Shown one piece after another: positions 32,573-40,971 of a DNA stretch of 42,885 nt; position 1 is the stretch's first letter; each line of letters opens with the position of its first letter. The position numbers and the translations under genes are program-made. The notes under the pieces are model-generated. The model made no database searches. It was not told the origin of the DNA and saw only the letters and a program-made list of their open reading frames with translations. The DNA comes from Bacteroidales bacterium UBA1628 (GTDB lineage Bacteria > Bacteroidota > Bacteroidia > Bacteroidales > UBA932): the NCBI GenBank assembly GCA_002321335.1, contig DCMG01000003.1:1-42885 (forward strand), given 5' to 3'.

Positions 32573-33822
32573 TATCGGCTTGTCTTTAAGTGATTCATAT
32601 ATTTGTCCATCAATGCGTTGAAGAGCAGGTCCCCCACCAACTCATAGCCAGTCTCTGTAAAGTGGATCTTGTCCCTCTTGGCAAGGCCGGCCTCTTCCCA
32701 TTTCCTCATCGAGCCGAGTCCTCCCATAATGTCAAACAGATCCCAAACACCTGCACCACAATCCTTTCCAAGTCGCAAAAAGCCTTGTTCTGCTAATTGG
32801 CCGTTGGTGTTCACCACATAGCCTTTCCGGCGTACTCTCTTGAAACTGTCGTTGTTGGAGACGAACAGAAGAGCGCAGTTCGGATTGACCGAACGCACAC
32901 GCGAGACAAGCACCTTATAGCGGGCGACAAAATCATCCACCGAAAAATTCGTGGCGGTCGCGTCATTGATTCCCACGGCGAAAATCACCAGATCAGGCTT
33001 GACCAACCTCAAATCATTCTCCAGATTCGGACATTTTGCATAAGACCCGAGCGATGCCCCGTTCACTCCGATTCCTGTCACGGAGATGCCGGGAAAAGGG
33101 TTGTCCAGAAATATTCCCGCCAAAGTAAATTCACCATGCCCCTTGGTAGCGATCTTCACAGAGTCCGTCAACGCAGGAAGACCGAAAGACCAGCATGAAT
33201 CCTCCGGAGCCTTGCAGCCGACCAGAGTGTCCCCCTTCGCCAGAACCACCACCGGAACTCTCTCCCCCGCTGATGAATATCCAAGGACTTTCACCTCGTT
33301 GAAACGGAACGTCGGATCCGACGGCTTGGGATCCCTGGCCACAGTGGTGACCATCACCGAAGCCTTGTCGTCTGACGCGCTCAGGGATATTCCCGTAAGT
33401 CCGAGCCGGTGGTCAGGATCCCTTTGGACATTCTTCGTCACTTTCCAAGAGCCTTCGTAGCTCGTTGTGAAACTGCTCGGATTGTTCGTGTGGGCGGCGG
33501 AGAACGGGAAAACCAGTCCCCTACCCCCGTCCAAGGCCGGTCTCAAGGACAGAAAATCATTCCTTAGCTGCCTTGTCAGAGTCCCCGCCTGGACATGAGA
33601 GCCACCGATGTGCATTATCCTCAGATTGCCTTTCCCGAGAAACAGCACGGAATCCATCTTGTCAAAAAGCCTTTCAAACGCCGAGCTGTCGCCCTGAAAC
33701 TCAATCCGGTTCTTGTCGAAACGCACGAAATCATATTCAGGAACCTCCTTCCGCAGCGTCTGCCCCCAAAGGGTCGCCGGAAGCAGCAAAATGAGCAATG
33801 AATATACCAGTGCGCGTCTCAT
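32572..33822 (-). CDS. Exported SGNH/GDSL-family hydrolase or acetyltransferase
   Basis: This is a 416-residue periplasmic protein with a signal peptide (MRRALVYSLLILLLPATLWG). Block I is altered to MHIGGSHVQAG (Ser75; Gly-Gly-Ser instead of Gly-Asp-Ser). Block III is VIFAVGINDA (about 280-289), and the catalytic dyad is DKIHFTETGY (Asp384, His387). A large insert (about 110-250) probably forms a carbohydrate-binding beta domain, as in other SGNH proteins paired with MBOAT transporters. It overlaps the upstream SGNH gene by four bases (ATGA) and the MBOAT gene by one. Role: O-acetylation or deacetylation of a cell-envelope glycan; the acceptor is unknown. Confidence 0.88.
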   Translation of the reverse strand: MRRALVYSLLILLLPATLWGQTLRKEVPEYDFVRFDKNRIEFQGDSSAFERLFDKMDSVLFLGKGNLRIMHIGGSHVQAGTLTRQLRNDFLSLRPALDGGRGLVFPFSAAHTNNPSSFTTSYEGSWKVTKNVQRDPDHRLGLTGISLSASDDKASVMVTTVARDPKPSDPTFRFNEVKVLGYSSAGERVPVVVLAKGDTLVGCKAPEDSCWSFGLPALTDSVKIATKGHGEFTLAGIFLDNPFPGISVTGIGVNGASLGSYAKCPNLENDLRLVKPDLVIFAVGINDATATNFSVDDFVARYKVLVSRVRSVNPNCALLFVSNNDSFKRVRRKGYVVNTNGQLAEQGFLRLGKDCGAGVWDLFDIMGGLGSMRKWEEAGLAKRDKIHFTETGYELVGDLLFNALMDKYMNHLKTSR

Positions 33823-35330
33823 AACTCAGTCTTTGTCAAGGAGTCAGACACGCCGGGACGAGGATTGAGGCTGTCCCGCAGGTCGCGCAGATATATTCCT
33901 ACAGCCTCGTCCGAAAGTTCCTGGCGGAGCTTGTAGAAGTCGTGGTAAAGGATGAAGGACTTGGCAAGCGCGTTGCCTATCTCAAGGGCTCCCTTATGGG
34001 TGAAATGAATATGATCGGGGCCGGCCAGGGCTGGATTGTGGCTCGCCCATTTCTTCATAGATCCAGGGCCTCCCATCACGTTGAACGTGTCCCAGTAAGC
34101 GACACCGTTCTTCAGACAGTTGACTTTCAGGGAGTCATTAAGCTGCGGCAGAAGCGGCCATGTTATCAGGTTTCCGTCCTCGCTCTTGCACATGTCCGCA
34201 GGTCCGATGAACATCAGCTGAGCCTGCGGAGCGACCTCCTTGAAGTAGTCGAACTGCATCACGATCTTCTTGACGTAAGACGAGATGGCCTTCTTCGAGG
34301 CGATTCCCGGCATCGCGTTGCCGCCGAACTGTAGGATTATCAGACGAGTGTCAGTCTTGTCGAAACTCTCCTTCATCACCTGTCGGTTGATGGACGAGAA
34401 GATGAATCCCGCGCATCCACGCAAGGCGACATTGTCTACCGTCACGCCGCCCTTTCCGTCCAGCATGATTCCGTAAATCTCTGCGTTCCCGGCGAAATTG
34501 ATCGTGCCCTTCTCCACATCGCAAGGCAGACTCCAAGTAACCATCGAGACACCAGCCTTAGACGAGTCCAGAACAGTCTTCTGGATCGGCAGCGTGTCGC
34601 ATTTAAGCGTCATCTCAAACCCTGCTGAATTCTGTCCCAGAAGCACGGAGACCTTTGAGATAGACTTGACTAACTCTTGTGAGTAACGATTCTTGGTTCT
34701 GGTGAACGTGAACGTTCCATTGCCGGAAACGTCAGTGAACTGTGTCAGAGGCCCGTAACGCTTATGAGCAGCCTTTTTTGTCAGCGAGTCCCCGACCATA
34801 GCGTAACGTGTAAGACTTCCGGAAGCGCTCTGCGAGAGTGACACGGTCGGAATCCTCTGGATCATCGGCACCATTCCAGGCCCCGAGCCGCCGAAGCGCT
34901 CCTGAAGATCCTGCCTCAACACGGCCGAGATTCTGTCCATTTCCAACTGGGAATCACCATAGTGCAGAATCCTGACCGTGCGACCGGAATCAGCCGCAGC
35001 GGCCATCTCCACGAACAGCGAATCGAAGAACGTGTAGTCATCATCCGGCAGACAGATGCGGTTCGGATTAGAGGTGATGTAGTCGTAGTAGTAGCGCAGG
35101 GTGTCCGTCGAACCTTCGACCATCTCGTAGCTTTTCTGCACAGCCAGAAGCACGGAATCCACATCCACTTCCGCCGTACTGTCTTGTAAATCTGCCAGAT
35201 AGGCTTGGTATGACGGGAATCTCAACTTCAGATCTCCCACCTGAACACCTTTCGGCGGAAAAACGTACCATACCGCGAAAAGGATCAGGAAAACGGAGAG
35301 CAAAAACAAAAGAACCTTATATTGCTTCAT
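33819..35330 (-). CDS. Membrane-anchored SGNH/GDSL-family protein
   Basis: This 503-residue protein has an N-terminal membrane anchor (residues about 5-24, KVLLFLLSVFLILFAVWYVF) and a periplasmic SGNH domain. Block I is RILHYGDSQLEMDRI (Ser127), the Asn block is ILQFGGNAMPG, and the C-terminal dyad is GPDHIHFTHKGALEIGNAL. The middle region (about 190-310) is a beta-rich insert. It is a paralogue of the next gene in layout (both contain the VMGGPGSMKKW or IMGGLGSMRKW segment before the His block) but retains a standard GDS Ser. Two SGNH proteins with one MBOAT suggest two acceptor specificities or an acetylase/esterase pair. It starts five bases after the LysM gene. Confidence 0.88.
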   Translation of the reverse strand: MKQYKVLLFLLSVFLILFAVWYVFPPKGVQVGDLKLRFPSYQAYLADLQDSTAEVDVDSVLLAVQKSYEMVEGSTDTLRYYYDYITSNPNRICLPDDDYTFFDSLFVEMAAAADSGRTVRILHYGDSQLEMDRISAVLRQDLQERFGGSGPGMVPMIQRIPTVSLSQSASGSLTRYAMVGDSLTKKAAHKRYGPLTQFTDVSGNGTFTFTRTKNRYSQELVKSISKVSVLLGQNSAGFEMTLKCDTLPIQKTVLDSSKAGVSMVTWSLPCDVEKGTINFAGNAEIYGIMLDGKGGVTVDNVALRGCAGFIFSSINRQVMKESFDKTDTRLIILQFGGNAMPGIASKKAISSYVKKIVMQFDYFKEVAPQAQLMFIGPADMCKSEDGNLITWPLLPQLNDSLKVNCLKNGVAYWDTFNVMGGPGSMKKWASHNPALAGPDHIHFTHKGALEIGNALAKSFILYHDFYKLRQELSDEAVGIYLRDLRDSLNPRPGVSDSLTKTEL

Positions 35331-35335
35331 AATGA

Positions 35336-36145
35336 CTACTTGTAAATGACCAGTTTACGTCCCTCACGAATCATATCGCTCTTGAGGTTGTTCCACCTTT
35401 TGAGGTCGGATACCTTGACACGGTGCCTTGCCGCTATACCACCCAACGTGTCCCCTCTGCGGATAGTATAGGTGATCCTGTCGGTGTTGGCGGCCTGCCT
35501 TTTCCGCAACGAGTCCAGCCGTGCCTTCCTAAGCGCTGCTTGCTCCCGCAGAAACGCCTGCCGCTCCGCCTTCCTCTTCTCCGCCAGCGCCCCGATCCTC
35601 TCAAACGCCGCCGAAGTGTTCTCTGAATATTCCTCCTCGGCTTTCCGTAAACTCTTCAGAATCCGAGCATCGGCCAAAGCCGTGGAATCCATCGCGGCAA
35701 GTGCTGTCGGACTTGTGGCGTAAGCCACTATCGAGAGATTCCAATCGCCATATTCATTGAACAGTTCCTGCAACCGGTCGAGCGCTATCTCGGTGGAGCC
35801 CCGTTCGTCAAACCGTACGTCCGTGGAATCGGAGATCATTACAGATGAACAAGTCCAGTCGAAAACCGTCAGGCAAGAGTCCTTCTTACTGGAGGCATCA
35901 GATGACAAACGCCCCATTCCCCTGATAGCATCCAGCGCCGTGAGCGACCATATTCCTTCCCTTCCATCGTCAAACCGCTGGTCCGCAAGCGCCAACGGCA
36001 GGAAAATGATCCGCTCCGGCATATTCCTGAGCCTCAGTTCCGTCCGCAGCGAATCGATGAACTCCGGCGTGACGCACCACCCCCGCTGCCCGCCCAAAGC
36101 AAGCAGCGCCAAACCAATGAATATGCTCTTGAAGATTCTCTTCAT
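35336..36145 (-). CDS. Exported LysM-domain protein
   Basis: This 269-residue protein begins at the ATG at 36145, giving a signal peptide (MKRIFKSIFIGLALLALGGQ, cut near GWC or CVT). Residues about 30-160 have no recognised fold. A charged Arg/Lys/Glu/Ala helix follows (about 165-220, KAEEEYSENTSAAFERIGAL). One LysM domain closes the protein (about 223-269; TYTIRRGDTLGGIAARHRVK, then LKRWNNL). LysM binds the GlcNAc-containing glycan backbone, so this protein would tether the O-acetylation machinery to peptidoglycan. It is the first gene of the operon, with its promoter in the divergent region to the right. Confidence 0.88.
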   Translation of the reverse strand: MKRIFKSIFIGLALLALGGQRGWCVTPEFIDSLRTELRLRNMPERIIFLPLALADQRFDDGREGIWSLTALDAIRGMGRLSSDASSKKDSCLTVFDWTCSSVMISDSTDVRFDERGSTEIALDRLQELFNEYGDWNLSIVAYATSPTALAAMDSTALADARILKSLRKAEEEYSENTSAAFERIGALAEKRKAERQAFLREQAALRKARLDSLRKRQAANTDRITYTIRRGDTLGGIAARHRVKVSDLKRWNNLKSDMIREGRKLVIYK

Positions 36146-36403
36146 CTCATTGTCTTTCTTAGCGCTGACAATCCGATAATCTTTGACCACCCTTACCGAT
36201 TTGTTTTTAACGCGATCAATAAAAGTTCAAAGATACGAATTTTTCGTGCGCAAAACTCACTGCCTCACGCACGAAAGCATCAAAATAGCCTTCTGGTGCG
36301 TGACAGAGCTGATCTTGCGCACGAAAGTCCTTTTTTCTATCTTTGCGGTGCTCTGGGTGGGGAATCACATGACGACATTGACAACCTCTAAAAACGAAGA
36401 TAG
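36146..36403. promoter_or_regulatory. Divergent promoter region with three CGCACGAAA sites
   Basis: This region lies between the LysM operon (minus) and the acyltransferase gene (plus). Two exact -7 boxes are seen: CAAAGATA at 36228-36235 (TATCTTTG on the minus strand) and TATCTTTG at 36338-36345 (plus). The nonamer CGCACGAAA occurs as its complement at 36242-36250 and directly at 36268-36276 and 36318-36326. In both promoters a TTG-type box is immediately followed by CGCACGAAA and then the -7 box (6 or 11 bases later), so a shared regulator may act on both. Confidence 0.65.
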
Positions 36404-37504
36404 ATGAACGACAGCAAAAGAATCGTATTTCTGGACTATGTGCGGGTGTTCGCATGCTTTCTGGTTATGCTGGTGCACGCCAGCGAGAACTTTTATCCCG
36501 GGCCTGGCGCGACCGACATGGCTGGTCCTCAGTCATTTCTGGCCAACGAGACCGACCGGCTGTTCGTGTCACTCTACGACGGGTTCTCCAGAATGGCTGT
36601 GCCGCTCTTTATGATAGTCTCGGCGTTCCTGCTGGTTCCGATGAAGAAGGGGATGTCAGCCAAGGAATTCTACAAGAGACGCTTCACGAAGATATTCCCG
36701 CCGTTCCTCATCTTTGCGATTCTCTATTCAACATTGCCGATGCTTTGGGGACAGATTGACCTCCAGACAAGCATCCGTGACCTGACTCACATTCCACTGA
36801 ACTTCCCGTCACTCGCCGGGCATCTGTGGTTCATGTTCCCGTTGTTCAGTCTGTACCTTTTCATCCCGATGATCTCACCGTGGATTGAAAAGGTCGGCAG
36901 ACGAGAGGAGAGGTTCTTCATCATCCTGTTCATGATCTCAACATGCATACCGTACCTGAACCGCTGGTTCGGTGAGGTCTGGGGACAGTGCTTCTGGAAT
37001 CAGTACCATCTTCTCTGGTACTTCTCCGGCTATCTTGGCTACCTCGTGATGGCACACTACATTCGTGTACATCTTGATTGGAGCACACGCAAGAAGATGA
37101 TTGTGGGAGCGGCTTTGATGACTGTCGGAGCCATCGCCACAATACTCTCTTTCTATGTACAGGCTATCCCTGGCGTGACCCTCAACACTCCGGAACTCGA
37201 AATCGGCTGGAATTTCTGCACCATCAACGTGGTCTGCCTCACGGCCGGAACATTCCTGATGTTCTCCTGCATAAAGCGTCCGGAAGCGCCGAAGATCATC
37301 ACACGGTTATCAAAACTAAGTTACGGAATGTATCTGATGCACATCTTCTGGCTGCACCTGTGGTCAGTAGTCTCAATCCAGACACTCCATCTGCACACAG
37401 CAGCGGCAATCCCGTTCATCGCTGCCTGCACCTTCATCTGCTGCGCCCTCACCTCCGGACTCATCTCCCGGCTTCCGGGCAGCAAATGGATCATCGGGGC
37501 GTAA
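36404..37504 (+). CDS. Acyltransferase family 3 membrane protein (OafA/WecH-like)
   Basis: This is a 366-residue inner-membrane protein with about ten helices. The N-terminal family signature is RIVFLDYVRVFACFLVMLVH, with the conserved His25 and the Arg motif typical of acyltransferase-3 enzymes. KEFYKRRFTKIFPPFLIFAI and GHLWFMFPLFSLYLFIPMIS follow the WecH pattern. These enzymes transfer acetyl or other short acyl groups to surface sugars. It is the only plus-strand gene here and is divergent from the O-acetylation operon. Its promoter TATCTTTG lies 59 bp upstream of the ATG. The acceptor sugar cannot be predicted. Confidence 0.9.
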   Translation: MNDSKRIVFLDYVRVFACFLVMLVHASENFYPGPGATDMAGPQSFLANETDRLFVSLYDGFSRMAVPLFMIVSAFLLVPMKKGMSAKEFYKRRFTKIFPPFLIFAILYSTLPMLWGQIDLQTSIRDLTHIPLNFPSLAGHLWFMFPLFSLYLFIPMISPWIEKVGRREERFFIILFMISTCIPYLNRWFGEVWGQCFWNQYHLLWYFSGYLGYLVMAHYIRVHLDWSTRKKMIVGAALMTVGAIATILSFYVQAIPGVTLNTPELEIGWNFCTINVVCLTAGTFLMFSCIKRPEAPKIITRLSKLSYGMYLMHIFWLHLWSVVSIQTLHLHTAAAIPFIAACTFICCALTSGLISRLPGSKWIIGA

Positions 37505-37509
37505 TGTTT

Positions 37510-37545
37510 CGATGCTTCGATGCTTCGACAAGCTCAGCAACCGTT
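37510..37545. repeat. REP-like short repeat/hairpin downstream of acyltransferase
   Basis: The stretch contains two direct CGATGCTT units followed by GCTTCGACAAGC, a small perfect hairpin (GCTT-CGAC-AAGC), and CTCAGCAACCG. TTCGACAAGCTCAG-type sequences occur as dispersed intergenic repeats in many bacterial genomes. Only one copy is seen in this window. Confidence 0.4.
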
Positions 37546-37606
37546 GGAGCAACAACCAGACAACAATTCGTGGAGAATAAACATTTGACTGGCAACTATT
37601 TTAAAC

Positions 37607-37638
37607 AATCCTGCTCCTCTCTGTTGGAGGGCAGGATT
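37607..37638. terminator. Hairpin between convergent genes
   Basis: AATCCTGC (37607-37614) pairs with GCAGGATT (37631-37638). The stem extends through CTC/GAG with one mismatch around a TCTGTT loop. On the minus strand it is followed by TTTAAAA. It lies 50 bp after the minus-strand gene stop and about 100 bp after the plus-strand gene, so it may stop both transcripts. Confidence 0.55.
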
Positions 37639-37687
37639 TGCCAATATATTCATTTACTGACAGTCAGCCACCACGGGCAGGCTCCTA

Positions 37688-38191
37688 CTACTTCTCGCGG
37701 GTGTACGTCTCTGTTTCGGAGTCTTTTGAACCGACCTCCAAAATCTGTAATTGATCTGATGTCAAAGAGACCACATTGTAGCGTATCGGCTTCTTTGAGT
37801 GTTTCTTGAACTCAGAGACAACACCTTTGCTGAGGACATTCATGAAGAATTTCGGAAACTCGTCCGGCTGCTCCAGAACCTCGGTCTTGATGGATTTCGC
37901 ATCAAAGGTCTGAGACAAGATTTTATCTGTAAGAGACCACGTGCCCCTGCATGAAATCTGGATTTTCAGTTTAACAGGAGCCTGTCCGTTCTTCTCATCG
38001 GTATATTTCATTTCCAGAACCACAGCATCCTCAAACGAACCGTTATTCACAATGGAAAGAGTCTCTGATGTCATCATTTCCATTCCATTCTCGGAACCCT
38101 GATTGCTCTGAATCCATTTTCCGGTTATTTCCTGGGCATAGAGGCTGACAGATAGCACCAGACTCAGCAAAGCGATAATAATTCTCTTCAT
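37688..38191 (-). CDS. Small exported lipocalin-like hypothetical protein
   Basis: This 167-residue protein starts at 38191 (MKRIIIALLSLVLSVSLYAQ), giving a clean signal peptide; an in-frame start at 38326 would overlap the preceding gene and add a low-complexity leader. The mature part is beta-rich, beginning EITGKWIQSNQGSENG. It has ISCRGTWSLTDKILSQTFDA and a basic segment HSKKPIRYNVVSLTSDQLQI. The GxW start and alternating strands resemble lipocalin-like domains of Bacteroidota, which are thought to bind small molecules. It lies seven bases after the transglutaminase-like gene, so they are co-transcribed. Confidence 0.75.
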   Translation of the reverse strand: MKRIIIALLSLVLSVSLYAQEITGKWIQSNQGSENGMEMMTSETLSIVNNGSFEDAVVLEMKYTDEKNGQAPVKLKIQISCRGTWSLTDKILSQTFDAKSIKTEVLEQPDEFPKFFMNVLSKGVVSEFKKHSKKPIRYNVVSLTSDQLQILEVGSKDSETETYTREK

Positions 38192-38198
38192 ACTGAAT

Positions 38199-40772
38199 CT
38201 ACAGCTTGGCGATGGCGGTGACGAGCTGGTCGCCAAGGCCGATGGTGTAGCCTTCGGTGGTGAAGAAGACGCGGTTGAAGGTGTCAGCGAGGAGGAAGTA
38301 CGGCATCCTGCGGCCTTTGAGGTCAAGGCTGTCTGGAATGATGCCTAGATGAACGTTGGATGGAAGCGAGGCGGAATATTCATTAAGCCATCCCAGGCCT
38401 TCTGTCGTGGTCAGAAGCAGGATAGGACGGTTCCAGGCCTCCAGATTCACCTTTGCCGCGATGATGTCGTTGATCGCATGGACGGAAGGTTCCTGCCTTG
38501 GGGTCAGGAAACCGATCACATAGAATCCGCGGCCTGTGGTAGAAAGCACAGAAACAGGCTCTGAATCAGGCTCAATCCGGTACTTTGTCTCAGCGTCAAA
38601 CGAACCAATCACAGACAATTTGTCCTCAGGAATGGTGATGCGGAGATCAAGCGTTGTGGTCTCTCCCTCCTTGACAGAAAACTGCTGCATCGTGACAGGA
38701 ACACTACCATCGGAGAGGCGATTCCCGCTGACAAGCACATAGTCTCCGACATCAAGCGAAGCCCCTTTCTTGAACACATTCTCCCAGCTGACACCGCCGC
38801 CCATGTCCACCTGGCCTTCATCAAAAGTCAGAAGCCTTGTGCGGCCATTGTCTATCTTGCTGACGGTAAAGTGGGTATAGTAACCAGGATTGGCGAGTAT
38901 CGCTGTCGGCTCGTAATTCAGAACCAGAGTCCCGGTTGGAGCAACGACCTGAGAGGAAGCCTCAAAATCCACATCAACCCACTGACCGGCCTCCTTGTAC
39001 TGAATCTTTCCAGTCACCGGATCCTTACGTGCATCAATACCAAGAGTCCTTGCAAGGGCGACAAAGAATATATTCCTAGAGCGAACGTCAGCCATTCTTG
39101 CATGATAAACTCCGATCGGAGACATCGGGATGCTCCAGGCCTTAGGGTCGCGCAGCACTGTGATGTTGTCCTGCACCCATTTGATCAGATTCGCCGGCAC
39201 AGACAGTTCCTCCTTTGAAAGTTCAGTGCCAAACCGCCCGGCAAAGAATGATTTGTACGGACTTAGGAACTCATTCTCAACCCTTGGACAGAGGATAGCA
39301 TCAGTGGCGTTGTAACTATCATCTAGAATAACCCTTGTCACATCAATCATATCCTTGTTGCTCAGTGACTTAAGCAAATCCAGAGCCCTTGCGTCCGGAT
39401 GATCCTCCAAGAACTTGGAGATAACCTCATGATTGCCTGCCGAAAGAGCTAGAAACCGTCCCTTCTCAGAACTGTCAGTGGCGATGAAAGTGGCCATGTA
39501 CGCCTTCCTGATACTATCCTCCTGAGCGAAACGCCTGTCGTTCTCCGCCCTCTGCTCCGGAGTGACTTCAGGAATATTGGCGGTCTCCGGCGGAGGCACT
39601 ATCATCATAGACTGAGAATCAGCGGAATGCTGGTCAGAAATCGTTATCTTAACCTCTGTGTCCTTTCCGAAAGAGACCTTTGAATAGCCATACTTGCCGT
39701 TCTTCGAGGCCCATGCCATCATGTCGCCCATTCCGGCGGTCAAGAAGGTACGCCCCTGAGCGTCAGTGTATTTGGAGAGAGCCGGGTAGAACTCGGCGTA
39801 GTTGTAAATCTTGAAATCAACCAAGGCGCTGTCAACCGGGGATCCGTTCTCATCCACAACAGTGAAATCCACACGGGCAGTCTTCGCGTAGTTATCAATC
39901 AGATTGATCTCCGTGAAGTTTGGCCCGACCATCACTTTTTCCTCCGGTCCGTCATAGTTGCCGAAGACCCTTGTGTGCATCAGCAGGCCACGGCTGGCCG
40001 GTGAGTTGAACCAACCCAGATTCAGGACTGGCTCAGGCTCGCATGCTCCGAGGAAGTACCACTCTCCATCGGCCCAGGCCTCAACCCATGCGTGATTGTC
40101 GTCGGTGTGAGCCCAGCGTGGGGTATAAACCTGACGCGCGGGGATTCCAACAGCCCTGAGGGCGGCCACGGTGAACGTGGACTCCTCTCCGCAACGCCCC
40201 AGCGAACTCCTCACCGATGAAAGCGGAGACAGCGTCCTTGCATCCGAAGGCTTGTAGGTCAGCTTCTCGTGACACCAATGATTGACTTCCAGAATGGCGT
40301 CCTTCATATTCATTCCTTCCACACGCGGCTTCAACTCACGGTAGAAAACGACCCTTGAGGTGTCCAGATTCTCGTTGTTGGCCCTGACCGGCAGCACGAA
40401 ATGCCTGAACTCCCGTTCCGGGACATTCCAACCCATCTCCTTGCGGGCCGTGAATGACGCGCGAATATTCTGGAGATAATAGTCGGTGCTGTAATCCGTC
40501 ACGTCAGCCAACGGCATATAGGCATAGAAAAATTCCAAAGCCTCTATCTCCTCAGTTGTCAGATAGAGGTCGCTGACAAAACCATTGGACTCTGTCAGAC
40601 ACTTCCTGTCTTTATCAACGGCATAATAGGCCTTCAGGCGTTCCGGCGCCAGCCTTTTGTCCAGATCAGCTTCAACCTGAGCACGATAGGCGGCATCGGT
40701 CATGAAATGATGAACCTCGCAGGATGACAGCAGCAGCAAGGCCGCCATCATGGAGAAGAATGTCTTTTTCAT
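38199..40772 (-). CDS. Transglutaminase-like domain lipoprotein
   Basis: This 857-residue lipoprotein has the signal MKKTFFSMMAALLLLSSC (Cys18). A transglutaminase/papain-like core lies at about 140-260: Cys194 in LGRCGEESTFTVAALRAVGI and His227 in DDNHAWVEAWADGEWYFLG. The third position is GACEPEP (Cys244, Glu245, Glu247) in place of the usual Asp. Beta-sandwich domains follow: about 300-385 is carboxypeptidase-regulatory-like, with VDFTVVDENGSPVDSALVDF. A second region (about 540-620) resembles a degenerate core without an obvious Cys. Possible roles are cleavage or crosslinking of cell-surface proteins or peptides. The substrate is unknown. Confidence 0.85.
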   Translation of the reverse strand: MKKTFFSMMAALLLLSSCEVHHFMTDAAYRAQVEADLDKRLAPERLKAYYAVDKDRKCLTESNGFVSDLYLTTEEIEALEFFYAYMPLADVTDYSTDYYLQNIRASFTARKEMGWNVPEREFRHFVLPVRANNENLDTSRVVFYRELKPRVEGMNMKDAILEVNHWCHEKLTYKPSDARTLSPLSSVRSSLGRCGEESTFTVAALRAVGIPARQVYTPRWAHTDDNHAWVEAWADGEWYFLGACEPEPVLNLGWFNSPASRGLLMHTRVFGNYDGPEEKVMVGPNFTEINLIDNYAKTARVDFTVVDENGSPVDSALVDFKIYNYAEFYPALSKYTDAQGRTFLTAGMGDMMAWASKNGKYGYSKVSFGKDTEVKITISDQHSADSQSMMIVPPPETANIPEVTPEQRAENDRRFAQEDSIRKAYMATFIATDSSEKGRFLALSAGNHEVISKFLEDHPDARALDLLKSLSNKDMIDVTRVILDDSYNATDAILCPRVENEFLSPYKSFFAGRFGTELSKEELSVPANLIKWVQDNITVLRDPKAWSIPMSPIGVYHARMADVRSRNIFFVALARTLGIDARKDPVTGKIQYKEAGQWVDVDFEASSQVVAPTGTLVLNYEPTAILANPGYYTHFTVSKIDNGRTRLLTFDEGQVDMGGGVSWENVFKKGASLDVGDYVLVSGNRLSDGSVPVTMQQFSVKEGETTTLDLRITIPEDKLSVIGSFDAETKYRIEPDSEPVSVLSTTGRGFYVIGFLTPRQEPSVHAINDIIAAKVNLEAWNRPILLLTTTEGLGWLNEYSASLPSNVHLGIIPDSLDLKGRRMPYFLLADTFNRVFFTTEGYTIGLGDQLVTAIAKL

Positions 40773-40789
40773 ATACTAAATCAACTTTC

Positions 40790-40809
40790 GCAAGTAGGCA
40801 ATCACTTGC
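40790..40809. promoter_or_regulatory. Short dyad upstream of the transglutaminase-like gene
   Basis: GCAAGT (40790-40795) and ACTTGC (40804-40809) are inverted 6-bp arms with an 8-base spacer, 18 bp before the start codon. This is a weak candidate operator; no clear -7 box was found beside it. Confidence 0.25.
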
Positions 40810-40895
40810 TGTAACATACATTATCTCACGTTCGAAGGTGACTGCCCACCCTCAGAAATCCGAAGCGGCTTACTTTCCAACAATTGAAAAATGAA

Positions 40896-40934
40896 CAACC
40901 CTTCCCCCGGAAGCAAAACCGGAGAGAAGGGTTG
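40896..40934 (-). terminator. Rho-independent terminator of the EF-G2-like gene
   Basis: CAACCCTTC pairs with GAAGGGTTG over nine bases, and an inner CCGG pair extends the stem. On the minus strand the stem is followed by TTCATTTTTC. It begins 37 bp after the stop codon of the elongation-factor gene. Confidence 0.8.
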
Positions 40935-40971
40935 AATATTCTTTATAATAGACCCATAAAGGTCGTGGGTA

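Noticed and set aside
30683..32593. Plus-strand ORFs of about 90-165 codons opposite the MBOAT gene
   Set aside because: They are His/Glu/Arg-rich antisense shadows of a strongly supported membrane protein gene.
37078..37809. A 243-codon plus-strand ORF overlapping the acyltransferase-3 gene
   Set aside because: It is a second frame of the acyltransferase gene read through the convergent intergenic region, with no protein-family features.
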